A stretch of DNA of 64,000 nt from Megascapheus bottae. Its lineage: Eukaryota; Chordata; Mammalia; Rodentia; Geomyidae. The stretch is taken from positions 16,377,927 to 16,441,926 of the forward strand of contig JANJXV010000024.1 of assembly GCA_024803745.1 (NCBI GenBank). Direction: 5' to 3'. Position 1 is the stretch's first letter, and the number at the start of each line of letters is the position of its first letter. Position numbers and translations under genes: made by a program. The notes beneath the pieces are model-generated. The model did no database searches. It was not told the DNA's origin and worked only from the letters and a program-made list of their open reading frames with translations. Positions 23,353 through 36,918 of the stretch are shown one piece after another.

Positions 23353-25852
23353 GTATGTTCAGGGCTCTGGATTCAACCCTTAGCATTGTAAAAAATAAAA
23401 TAAATAATGTGACAATAAAATTTTGGAAGGTATACAGATGCTAAATTAATATACTCCAAGCACCTACTCTCCTCTCCTGTTAACTTATCCATAATACCTG
23501 CCAGGATGCTGAGTGGCACTTTCATGAGCATGTCACAATTTCTGGTTAGTATCTTTTGCTATTCGCCTTTTACTCTAGTTTTGTATGTCTTAAATATTAA
23601 AACACTTATGAACAAATTATATAACTTGAGCTCTGAAAACCCCAAATCCTGTGATCATGACTCAGAAAAAGAGGAAAGGTATTTAGTAGAGATTTCCTCC
23701 TTCATCTATATATGTGTCTGATTGTGTATAAAATTATCTCTTTGACCCTTTTTACACTTTGTCAACCTGCTTTGAAAAGCCAGCCAGGCCAGGGGAACTT
23801 CTTTTTAAGAGAGGTTAAAAAAAAATAGACATAGCTATCTTTCCTTATATCTAACAACTATGGAAAAAACCAGACTCACAGAGCATTTCAGGCACTCTGT
23901 TCCCACAATGCTCTTGGTAGTGCAAGCACAAATATTCTTTCATTAATAACTGGCAGAGTATCCATCCCGAGAGGAATAAGCACAGTAAAACCAGAACCTA
24001 AATCCAGCTAGGCCCAGTTAAATCTTGTCTAGGAATCTCAATAAGCTGTAATATTTCTCATCAACACAAAATGGGTGGTAGTGAGTTATATAAGGCTATA
24101 TCCTATTTGGAGTCACCAGACCCCAGATATACAGCAAATAGCCCTAGGGGCAAATTCTTCTATTAAGAATGGGGGGGGGGGAAGTAGCTTCAATTGTTTT
24201 CTTTTTCAAGAGGGCATTTAACCTTAGTATTTATAGCACCATCAGTCCATATATTTCAGCGCAACAGCTTTGGGAGTCATAAATGAGTTCACATCTAATT
24301 CAACATCTTAAAGAACAATCATGAGCACTGGAAAGCAGTCAATGTCCAGAACAATAAATCAGTCTGCAAACCCAGGGATTCAGATGGAGAAATTGTATCT
24401 GCATTTTATGTAACAATAACATGAAGCAGCTCAAATGCCTTCCCATATGACCTACTCACTGGTTTAGGACACACACCCACACAACAGAATATTGCGTCTC
24501 TGACTAGTAAGCCTAGGAGTCTCAGAACACAGATAATCCCCAGCAAAACAGAAAGACCTTTGTCTATGCTTTTAAAACAAGAAAGGGGCTAGTGAGTTTA
24601 GCTGTTGACAGAAGTGTGCAATTGTGCAAGATTAATGAGGACCTTCACGAACACTGTCCACGCTCATGGGCTGTGCTGATAGTGATCTTTTTAACTTTAT
24701 CCCATGAGAGGAAAACTAGACTCTGAACTGATTGGCAAAGACAGGTGCGTTCCTACTTGCAAGAAAATACACACAACTTCCTGGCAGTGCCCAGCAAGAA
24801 CGTTCATGGGAAGAAGAGGAACTTTCAAGGCTACTTAGTGCTATGTATTTCATGTGCTGTACTTCCTAAGTCTATCTCCCACCTGGCTAGTGATTACACG
24901 AATGCCGCCAGGCAGAGCGGATTTCCTGGTAATGAACTTTTCAGCCTCACCCTCCCACCTGGGACCTGCATCCTGGGGTGCAGTGGCAGCTGTGGCTTTT
25001 GGGGTGCTGAGCGGGGTCAGCTGTTTTGGCTAGGGCACCACCCCCATCTTACACTTTATGTGCAAGATTGAGGGGGGCAGCCCCCACTTCTCAATCCACA
25101 CAATCTTTCTTTCTTACTAACTACCAGGACATGCTGTAGGATTGTTCTAAGCATAGAAAGTGACAGAGAGGGAAAACATCCGATTTTTGCATGAGGGAGG
25201 GGGAGCTAGACTGGAAGGTGGCCCATTAGTGAGCTCTGGGACCTCCAGGGCTCAGATCATGCGGCACCTTTTACTTTCACCAGAGGAAGGCCAACCCCAA
25301 CATTCCAGGGGGCTTGGTTCACTTGAGCAGCTGGCTTCTCAGTGGCTGGAGGTACCTGGAGCATCTGAAGGTCTGCAAAGTGCTGCTGAGGAGTGGAGGG
25401 AGACAGCAGGAACCAGATGTGGCCAAGGACGGTCGTGACTGTCACAGCAGGAAATCATTAGAACAGTAACACAAGTATTATCATCTTCTCTAGGCCATAG
25501 GTACAAAATTAGACGCTCTGGGATTTGGTGCTTAACAAACAAATATAGCTCTAAATCTTCTGGCAAATAAAACTTAAAAGCAAAAGTGAAGACTGTCTGA
25601 TAGTACAGAACTAGCTGTGTTTTGTTTCTTCTACTTCAGGGTTGAGGGTTGTCTACTCAGCCTACAAATGTGCAGATGGCCACAAGAGATCATCTCATGG
25701 CCTCTCCTTCTGAAAAGCTCCCTATTCTGAACTCCTCTGGAGCATGTTGACTTCAATACTGGGAGTAATTCTCCTTAACCAAAGTGACATGGTAGCTAGA
25801 CCACCACCACAGGCCTCCCTCACGCAACACTGGTCTGTCTTGCACTCAGACC
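23353..25852. other. Likely SLC35B4 3' UTR and flank
   Basis: No SINE or L1 was recognised in the 2.5 kb after the SLC35B4 stop, unlike most of the window, which fits a 3' UTR. Plus-strand frames here (24745-25071, 25160-25438) overlap it and show no family features. A G-run lies at 24170-24181. Confidence 0.4.
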
Positions 25853-26099
25853 TCAGTTCTTCTTGTCATCCTTCAGTGGCTGGCTTTTTGTGGTCCCTAG
25901 GTTGTTCCACACTTCTGTATATAGTAAGGTCCCACAGAAGACAAACAAGGTGCCCAGCCAGTGCCATGGCGTGAAGGGGTTCTGGAAGTACCAGATGGAA
26001 ACCATAAGGCTCACAAACTTGCGTAGAGTCACAACAAGCGTGACGGTGAGGGAGGCACATTCTGTGGTGAGGATGAACACACCCCGGATGCACACGTAC
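25853..26099 (-). CDS. SLC35B4: SLC35B4 coding exon 10 (stop codon)
   Basis: Last coding exon, 247 bp, residues 250-331. It encodes YVCIRGVFILTTECASLTV, then two more hydrophobic stretches and the hydrophilic tail TKSQPLKDDKKN, with TGA at 25855-25853. The tail has lysines near the end but not the strict KKxx ER-retrieval pattern. Confidence 0.96.
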
Positions 26100-29000
26100 C
26101 TGGAAGAGTGGAGTCAAGGTAACTGTAAATCATGCTTGGAGGCACAGAAACCTTCTGGCATGAATTCTCAGCTTACATCATCATGTTTGAAGAAAGCACA
26201 AGGCTCCACTATGGCTACTGAGGCTCCTCCCCAGAGCCTCCTGTCTTGCCATTCCCTTCATGCATCCCTATTCAAAACTACCTAGAACCCTCCCGTTACC
26301 ATTCCCCATTCCTCCCGCCATGGTAATGAGGGTAACAGGCACGAGAAGGACAGAGGGTGACTGGCTCAGGCACCATCACACAGTCGCATCCCCAGCCTCT
26401 CCACCTGCTCCTCCTAAAAGAGACCATATGGCAAACCCATGAGGTGGCTTCTGAGGAACAAGGTCCATCTCAATCTAATTCACTATTTCAAAGACTTTAC
26501 AATTTTGATAATGAACTACAGATCATTCAGAATAAAGGCTTAAAAAGAACTCAGTCTTAATTTGAAATTTCTTTCAGAATGTCATGACACAACTGATTAT
26601 CAAAAACATCCTAGGATTCCTGTAAATGGCACAGGTAGAAATGACAGGTCATTCAGATCACTCACAATAGTCACTAGTTTTTAAGAAAGCAATGGGCTCC
26701 TCACTTTATCCCTTTGTGTGACTAACTGGTCTGACTCCAACTTACTTCAGCACAAACCAAATTCATGGGCCCACATGGTTAGAAGATAGCAGGAAGGAGA
26801 CACAAAGATGACAGAGGAACCCAAAGGATACTGAGTGATGACATTCATGAGGAGGTAGAACCACATGACAGGCATTGTCACGCCGATGACTGGAACTTGA
26901 TATAACTCTGCACAGATTAAGAAAGGACATGGTCAGATCACTTCTGGACAGCTAAACTTTGTACCATGTTAACTAGGTAACACAGACAAAGTGTAACAGA
27001 ACTGGTGGTGTTATTTCCCTTGCCAGTAGATTTGGACCAAATATCCTTTTGCTTGCCTCGATTGCAGTTTCTATCAACCATAGTCTGGTTCTGAGGCGAC
27101 TTGTGGAGCTCTTCACAAACTATGAGTAATTCAGAGCCTTACAAACTTCCTTACACACTCCTTATTTTTGCCATCCAGAGTTTTTGGAAAGTGGCAGGAG
27201 GCACACTGCCCAGGCAGACAGCAGTCATAACTTCACAACACTCTTAGATGATCACTATCATTATTCAAAATGCACTTGCCCATGAAGGTGTAAGCCTCGA
27301 TTAGAAAAGTGCTTATTTGTTCCTGGTGTGTTCATTTATCTGTGAACCATTTTTATGTCCATTAGTTAAATATCACAACATCTGAGTAGTTTCATTCACT
27401 GACTGGCCAGTTAAAGTGAATCGAACAGCGTCTTTAAGAAGTAATAGCTACTTTATTCGTAGACACTTGAAGCTAGTTCTGCGTACTCTTGTTCCCAGTG
27501 TGACCTACAACTAGGAAGCAAGCTCTGTGATGCTTGGCGCCAAGGTGGTGGGTCCCTGTGAGCAGCTCTGCCCTGCATAGCCCCTCAGAGCCTGACAGCT
27601 GTCCACCTCAGCAGGTCTCCAGTCTCTGCTACGTGCTGTTCTTGTTCCTTTAAAATTTCATTCTGTGTTCAAAGGCTACCAGGAGGTTCTGAAGCAAAAT
27701 AAAAACTAAAGATACTTTCTTCATTTGCAAATAAAGGAGAAAGGGCTTATAAAGAGCTTCTGCTGCTCTACCTACTAAGCACTATCTACATTTCTGGAAG
27801 TTCAGAGGGGGAAAGATAACTGACAAAATGTAAAAAAAAAAAAGACCAACGAGACATTTTTGGAAATGGAAGGCAATTCTGCCCTATAACCATAAACTCA
27901 CCAGACTTGTTGAACAGAACTGCATGATCATAAATATCAGAAGCCAAGAAGATAAAACCAGGTAGTGGAAGGGCATGCTAGGGAAAGAAATAGTTTATAG
28001 AACGTTACATCCAAAAACATGTGAAAATAATCACAGCAGCTTTATGATGGTGCAAGCTGGACACACTGATAAGGATTATAAAGTATATCAACTTAAACTT
28101 AAGTGAATGTATCTAGTGTCTTTGTCCACTTGACTCTGCATGATAGGACGTCATCCCAAAGGATGGACGTTGCCCTTAGCATTCTGAGGGTCAGAATGAA
28201 CAAAGGAACCAGCATCCTTGCCTCCACTAAAGGCAGTAGAGAAATTTAAAGTCATTCTGCCAAAAGGATTTGCTACAGTTTGCTATTTTTAAAAATGGAT
28301 AGACAAATGTACTATAAATAAAGAATACAGAGGCAGGTTTTAGAGAACCTAGAAACTAGGGGGAAAGAAATTTGAGAACAATGTAAGGTCAGGGGAAAGG
28401 CCAGAGTAGGAAGAGGTGAAAGAGGACAGTAGGTAAGCCAAGCTAACGTGCTTGACCACAACCCATCCACCCCACTATGACAGAGGTAATGAAGCTCAGA
28501 TAATACTTCTGGAGCAGTCATTATGTGCCCAAAGTTTTCTACGCCAAGATGCAAACCAAGTATGGGGCTTAACATTAAGCTCTGAACAGAGGTACAGAAA
28601 AACTATTATGGGCATTAGGTCATTACTTTATATTCTCAAGCACACATAATTAGTTAATTAAACTAGCACATGAATAAATCCTTTTGGGAACATAGGCCTC
28701 TAGGCTCCCTCTCCCTAAAATAAAATGTCCATAGATATTCCCTTGATCTGCTGCATTTGGAACTAATCTGTTGTTTCCGGGTTTCCATGTTGGATTTCAT
28801 CTACAAAAATACTGAGGCTGGATTCCTCGTGCCTTTCAATTGTCTCTGGTGAATGGACATTTAACCTTCTGACTATCATCTTCTCCTGCAGATTACTATG
28901 ACTTAGCACTCTATCTGAAGGACTGCAGCCTGTGGGTCTTGAAGCTGTTTACTGAAAATAATCTGATCTTTCAACTATGGCAGAATTTCACCTGAACTAG

Positions 29001-32000
29001 CATTATTACAATCTCATTTGATTCAAGAAGTTGCTTACATTATAAAACAAAGCCTCTTTGGAATGTTTCCCAAATTGTTTGTATAGAGTCTCTTGAAAGA
29101 TACCCATCCTCGCTGACATCAGCAGTGCAAAAGTCAGTGCCCCAATACCTAGAAAACAAACATTCATCAGAAGACATCTGTGTTTATTACTTTCCACATT
29201 TTTCCTATTGAAGGGGAGTAGGGATTCATGCATGCAATCCTAGCTATTCAGAAAAACAGATTTGGAAAATTGTGGGTTGAGGCCAGGCCAGACAAAGTTA
29301 GCAGATTCCTGCCTCAACAAATATGCCTAATGAGGTGGCACACATCTGTAATCCCAGCTACACAGGAGGTATAGGTAAGACAAATCAGAGTCTGAGATTG
29401 GTCCTGGCAAAAATGATAGATCCTATCTGACAAATAATCTAAAAGCACAGAATGAGAGTGTATGCCTAACAAGTGTGAGGTCCTGGGTTCAAGTTCCAGT
29501 ACTGCCCCCTCCCAAAAGAATTACTGATTATTCACAGCTCTGAAAGAATTCTACAGAACATGTGCAAAAACTTAGAAGTAAAAATTAACAATATTGCCAC
29601 CCAATTCTTTATAGCTTTCTACATCTCTCTACATACTTACTTACCTGTATATTTTTATAGTAAGATATAACAAGACTGTATAAACTTTTGTTTTTATTTT
29701 GCTAGTCCTGGGGCTTGAACTCTGGGCTGGGTGCTATCCTTGAGCTTCTTTATGCTTAGTACTAGCACTTTATCACTTCTGGCCTTTTCTGAGTGTTTTA
29801 TTGAAGATAAAGTCTTATGGACTTTCCTGCTAGAGCTGGCTTCAAATTGCAGTCCTCAGATCTCAGCCTCCACTGCTGATTACAATTGTGAGCCACTCGT
29901 GCCCAGCCTGTACATACGTTTTTATATCTTGCTTTCCTTCAAATTCTTTATTAATTTTTTTCAAAGTATGACTTAATGACTATTCAATTATGTGGTTGTA
30001 CATACTCATGTGTCTTACAATAAGAGTAGTTAATCCAAATGAGAGAAACCATTGAGCCTAAGTTCCTTTGAGTCTGGCTTACTTCACTTAATATGATCTT
30101 TTCTAAGTCTTTCCATTTCCTAACAAATGGGGCGATGTCATAGAATTCCATTGTGAATAAATACCACATCTTGTTGATCCACTCATCAACTGAGGGACAT
30201 CTAGGTTGGTTCCATATCTTTGCAATGGTAAATAGTGCTGCAATGAACATTGTTGTGCTAGTGGATTTAGTATGCCCTTGTTTCTGGACAATTGGGTAAA
30301 TGCCAAGTAGTGGAATTGCTGGGTCATAGGGGAGATCTATGTTTAGTCTTTTGAGGAACTGCCATACTGCTTTCCATAGGCTCAATGGTTTCCCTCATTT
30401 GTCATAATCAGTAGAAATCTTGGGCTCTCCTAGCAGAGATTTGCAATAGAGCAAAACCTTGATAACAAAAGGCCATATAGTAGGACGCTAAATGAAAGGA
30501 TCTCTAGGATATAGAAACATAAGCCATATAATGAATGATTGTTGTTCTTAAGGTACTATGTTATCTCTCATCTCTTTTGCTGTCCCTTGGTTATCTCATA
30601 TTGTTACAGTATCTCACTTTGTTACCTGATATATCGGATATATTGTATTTGGTTATTTGAAATTGGATAGGGAAGGGGAGAAAACAAGATGAGGGGTGGG
30701 GGTGGGGGGGAGGGAAATGGGGACCAAGACATGTGAAAGGTATCAATGTATGGGAATTAATGCACCATCTATCTGGCAAATATCATGTAACCCTTCTATT
30801 AATTACAATAAAAAATATAAAAAATATAAAAAAAGAGTAGTTAATCCAAAATAATTATACTGTATACAAACATTAATCACTTACCTTGCCAATGTGACTG
30901 GCCAAAAGTAAACAGGTATTTTTTTATTTTAATCCAAATTTCTTGATTATAGGTTGAATATAAAATTGCTAGACAAGTGGGGTGCTGGTGGCTCACGCCT
31001 GTCATCCTAGCTATTCAGAAGACTGAGATCTGAGAACTGAGATTCAAAGCCAGCCCAAGCACTAAAGTCTGTGTGACTCTTATCTCCAATTAACCACCAG
31101 GAAATTGGAAGCATCACTGTAGCTCGAGTGGTAGGGCACTAGCCTTGAGCTAAAGAGCTCAGAGACAGCACTCATGCCAAGTTCAAGCACCATGGCTGAC
31201 TAAAATAAATAAAGTACTAGACATTATTTTTTCCTTATTGATTGAATATTAATGTTCTTTACAAATATTCTCATTGAGTAATTTAAGTTTTCTAATAGAT
31301 TACAAATATCTTTCTATGTTAAAAATAGTCACCTGAAGAGTTAAAGTTTGAAGCCCAGAAGTAAGAGGTGCATTGTTCTTTCATTGATATTCTCTTCCGT
31401 TGGGTCAGTTTTAATCTACTCTTGTTATTACTGAAAACACCAAGAAAAACCATGGATTCTTTTGTTGAACGCACTGACATGAACATGGACATTTTTCTTT
31501 TTTATCTTGAATACTAAAGTTCAGAGGTATATGGTCTCAAGTGCCCCTCTCCTCCACGGCATAATCTGTTCAGCCAAAGAACTGAGTCTAACCAAGAAAT
31601 ATCTCCTTGAGGACACTCAGCGAACACAAATGCAGAGGCCATGAGCTTTACTGTAATTACTGTACTTGCCTAGTAACCACCAAACAAATGCCCGGAATCC
31701 ATCATTCTCACTCAAGGTAGACTGGGAAGTCTAGGAGATAGAAAAACATATTAGATACAGAGGAAAGAGCTATATGCAATGTGCTGAGATACAAAAGAAA
31801 TATTTATATGATCCATTTCCCTTCTATTCTTCTCTTTCAGAGATTTGAATCCTTATATTGCATAAACATTTAAGTCATGTTACAATTCATAAATGCCTGG
31901 TCAGTGGGCCCCATTGGTAAGTAGTGACTATAGATGATTTGAGAACTGATTCTTACCACCTGCTTTGCTGACATGAAGGTGCAAATAAATATCCCTGTGG

Positions 32001-35000
32001 ATACCAGTGCAATGGAGGTATATTTGAATATACTGTATCTGAGAAAATAAGAAAAACATCTTAGGAGGGCAAAGACATACATTTCCAAATATCCAAATGT
32101 CAGATGGTACACACAAGCACGAATCACTAGAATATCACAGATGGAACTGTTTCATAGCAGTCCACACATGTGTGCATCTACACAAGGGAATCAAGATGCC
32201 GGGAGTTCACTTGGTGATGATTACAACAGCTTATGGCCAACGGTATCATCAGATTGTTTCAGCAGAGAACAACAATAGAACACAGAGACCCAAACTGAGT
32301 CATAATACACACACTACTCAAAAGGAACAGATTATCAAAGCGCATAACTCAATATTTAAGAAATCATTAATATTTCTTTAATGTAAGTCTCTGAATAAGT
32401 CAAATGTTTTTTGTAAAGGTTGATATGCTGTGGTTAAAGTGATATGTGTTGGGGTATTATAATTGTTATGGCAACAATTATAATAACATGTCATCATAAC
32501 AAAAATATTACCATTACTATCCTTACTATCCTTAGATTCTTAGTGGTCAAGCAAAAGGTCTCAGGAAAGGGTTGAAAGAAATTAAAACTTACAAAGGGCA
32601 TGGATAGGCTGGGAATGTGGCTTAATAATAGAGTGCTTGCCTAGCATGCATGAAGTTCGATTCTGCTACATAAGCAGAAAAAGCTGGAAGTAGTACTATG
32701 ACTCAAGTGGTAGAGGCACTATTCTTTAGCAAAAGATCAGGGATAGTGCCTAGGCTCTGAGTTCAAGCCCCAGGTCCTGTTTAAAAAAAACAAAAAGACA
32801 AGGGCATGGCTAAGGAGATTTGGTGTTTAAATTCTGGAATGCGGAGCACACTATGAACCCAAAGGGCTATTGCCTAAGACAAAGAGATAAGTGGCTAATT
32901 AATTGCATTAGCAATTAGTCCCTGCTCTGTGGGTGTTAATACACAGAGATTGCAAATACTTTTTTCTTTTTCTTTTCTTTTATTACTATCCTTAAGTAGT
33001 TAAAGGGGTTTCAACTCAGCAAACCAATTTATAACTATAATGCATCCTGATCAATGTTACTTCTTCCATTACTCAAGATGACAGACTCAAGATAAGTAAC
33101 AAAAGGAAACAGATGTTTGAGAGAAGCTGATGGCATTTTAAGGCACTATCAAGAGAACCAAGTTCCTTTCAGGTTAAGTTATTGGTATCCCTGTTAGCAC
33201 TAAAATCAAAGGCTGAGAAGGACAATTCTCTCTCAATGGGACTTCTATGCTACAATAAGCACAGTGGTCATTTCAAATGTAAAAAAATATCTGACCTTCA
33301 TAAATGTATGCGCAAATGCAGAGAACCGAGAAAAGAAAACCCATTCTAAGAAAAACCATTCTACAGTGGTAGTAATCTAGGGAATGCTAAGCTTCAGAAG
33401 AAAAAGGACCCAAGACAAGGAGCCTAGTGACATGGGACAACTGTCTTATCATGACACAGCCCTGGTTGAAAACTCTAGGTTACCATACTTTGAACTGACC
33501 ACTACTTTTTAATCTGGTATGGAGAGGGTTTTTGTTGTTATTTTTTGTTTGTTTTTGTCAGTCATGGGGACTGCAGACTGTCTACCTAAGCTCTTCAGCT
33601 CAAGGCTATTGACCTACCTCAGGGCCTGGGGGTTGTCGCTGAGCTCTTCAGCTCAAGGCTACGACCCCACTCCTTGAGCCACGGCATGCCACAGCATGTC
33701 CCCCCACCCACCCAATGGCTAATTGGAGATAAGAGGAGATAAGAGTCTCACAGACTTTAGTGCCCGGGCTGGCTTTGAACCGTGATCCTCAGATCTCAGA
33801 CTCCTGAGTAGCTAGGATTACAGGTGTGAGCCATTGTGCCCGGCTTAAAGTGATTTCTTTTTAAAATTTATTATTCTGCCAGTCCTCGGCTTGGGCTCAG
33901 GGCCTAAGCACTGTCCTTGGGTTTTCTCAAGGCTACAGCTCTATCTACCACTTAAGCCACAGTACCACTTCGGGCTTTTATCTATGTATGTGGTACTGAG
34001 GAATTGAATCCAAGTCTTCGTGCATGCTAGGCAAGCACTCCACCACTAGACCAAACTCCCAGCCTAGAGCGTTTTAATACTGAGGCTGAGTACTGACATA
34101 CCAAAAAACTGGCATCAATTTACATAATTATGAGCTTAGCAAGGATGCAAATTTCTCTCTAAAAGTTTCCAGATTATATGTGCTATCTCTCTTTTTTTTT
34201 TTGGCAGTGAGAAGTGAGACTCAGAATGAAGGTAGGAGACAAATATGTCGAAGAGGTACAAGTATCCCTGGTACTTCTGCTATGTGCCACTCTTAATCTA
34301 GAGAGTGACATTGGTTTACAGAGATCCAGCCTGACCTGTTCTTCCATCTTCATGGCTACTGGGCCTTTGCTAGGAATTATTTTTTTTTTTTTCTTGTCGG
34401 GTAATGTCTAGAGGGGTTACACCTAATATTCGTCAGGTAGTAGGTGCTTTACTTCTCATACATTGATACCCCTTCTCATGTTTTTGTCCCCCATTTTCCT
34501 CCCCCCCCACTCCCTCCTAATCATCTTGTTTTCCTTCCTACCTTTTCCTATTTCAAATAAACATATATACAATATATCAGGTAACAAAGTCAGATACAGT
34601 AACAATATGAGATTAACCATAAGGCTTTGTTGGGAATTCTTAATACATGGGATTATTTCCAGTCATTATGTTATGCCAGTAAGCACCTTCTAGGACAGCA
34701 GTGTCCCACAAGTCATCTATATGGCAAGAAATGTTCTGTATACAGTCACATGCAGCGAGGCCACACTGCATAGTGAAATGCTCTGTCCATTGGTTCCACA
34801 GGCTGGCATGGCATTAATGCTTTAGCTCTACATCAAGCCACAGGTAGGGCTGTGACCTCAGGGAACTTCATGAAAAGAACTAAGAAAAAAGGTAGATAGC
34901 CAAGGGCAAGCTTAGAGCCTGAGGGAAAAGAAACCCAGCATTCTAGTCTATGGATATATTACTTACCTTTTCTTCAAAATGATAATTCCCAGAATCATGC

Positions 35001-36883
35001 TAGCAATTAGAGAACCCTATAAAAGGAGACAATAGTAGGAGTTATAGTGTACCAGGAAAGGGCACAACATAATTCAACAGGAATACAAACATGGATACTG
35101 GAGAAACATGGAATGAAGGAAGCAGTACAAAATATTAATGAGGTTCAATTGTTTTTGTGATGGCAATAAGTACAGACCATAACTTTTTTTTCTTCATTAA
35201 TCATATATTTAGGCCTGAGATAAATAAAAGACAGCCACCCACTTTCACAATTCTCCCTTCAGTCTCCATTCTTAGATAAGGGTTATCCTTGCTCGTCCAT
35301 TCACAAACCTATTTTTATACCCTGGGCATCACTTCTTGGAAGACATTTCTGCTTCTGTGACAGATTTGGTCTACCTGCTTGGTTTTGCTTTTCAGAGGAG
35401 CACCCAAGCAAGCGAGCAGGCAGCACTTACAGATCTGAATATCATGTGCAGGGGCATGGCGATGTTGAGGTTGAGGGCGTAGTTGTTCACCACACTGACA
35501 GTGAAGAACATGGTCACCATGATGGCATAGTACCTGCAACACAGTGAACAGCAACCCACAGACTCTAGCATGTCAAGACAATCACGACAGAAGGAGGCGT
35601 GTGGGGGGTAGGGGGAGTGTTCAGGAGTATTTTGCTCATTTCCTTTCTATTAAAAGGCTACATGACCACTATCTAGCCAAGTCAAGAGATAAAACTATTT
35701 CACAAAGTCAGAGCAACATGGAAAGAACTTGAATCACAGAATTTACAGAAATATCCATCTAATTTGTAAAGTACACATAACAAGCTGAAGGTAGGCTTTA
35801 AAAATGTTACTTAAGCCAGGTGAGGTGGCTCACGCCTGTAATCCTAGCTACTCATGGTTCAAAGCCAGCCTGGGCACTAAAGTCTGTGAGACTCTTATCT
35901 CCAATTAATCTCTAGGAAGCCAGATGTGAGGCTGTGGCTCAAGGGGTAGGGCAGTAGCCTTGAGCTGAAGAGCTCAGGGTTCAAGCTCATGTCCTTAAAA
36001 AAAAAAAAAAAATGTTACTTAAATGTTTCCTGCTTAAGTATAGGCTCATTGCCTACAACTACTCAGGAGGTTGAGACTGGAGAATCACTGACTGAAGACA
36101 TCTGGGGAAGGAAAGTCCCATGGGACTCTATCTCCAATTAACCATTAAAAAAAAAAATCCAAAGCATGCATACACGTACAAATGTTATTTAATAGATATC
36201 AACAGGATTTTTAAAAGGTGCAATGATGTCACACAGAGAACAGAATATACAACTATGCTAATTTATGCTCACATGACACTTTTCTTCTTAGTCTATTTGG
36301 TTGTTTTGAGACAGTGTCTGACTATATGGCTCAGTCAGACCACAAGAGTCAGACCACTTTCTAAGAGCTGGAATTGCTAGGATTATGGGCATACACTACC
36401 CTGCCCAGCTAAATTATGCCTTCTGACTGATCCTATTACTCTCTTCTCCCCAACACACATTTTTTTTTTGTGGGTCATGTGGCTTGAACTTGGCCTGGGT
36501 GTTATTCCTAAGCTCTTCAGCTCAAGGCTACTGCCCTACCCTTGAGCCAAGCCCCACTTCCCATTTTCTAGCGGTTAACTGGAGATAAGAGTCTCAGGTC
36601 CTTTTGTGCCTGGGCTGGCTTTGAACCTTGATCCTCTGATCCCAACCTCCTGAGTAGCTAGGATTACAGGCGTGAACCACCTCAGTTGGCTCCAATATAC
36701 ACTATTATCTCCATCAAAGTTATTTTAACTGTAGTGGGCAGTATTTTTATACTAAAAGTAGGCTCCCCAGAGTCTCAAAATATATTAAATTTTAAGACTA
36801 AATTATTCTGCTGATATTTCAATGTTAGTCTGAGAAAAGGACAACTCATACAGCCATACCTCTCAACTTTTTTTCCTTTGCTT

Positions 36884-36918
<35 letters not shown>

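Noticed and set aside
25160..25566. Frames on both strands just beyond SLC35B4
   Set aside because: They overlap the probable 3' UTR, contradict each other, and resemble no known protein.
29984..30385. 133-codon minus-strand frame as a host gene
   Set aside because: It is the inverted arm of an L1 ORF2 fragment in the twin-primed insertion.
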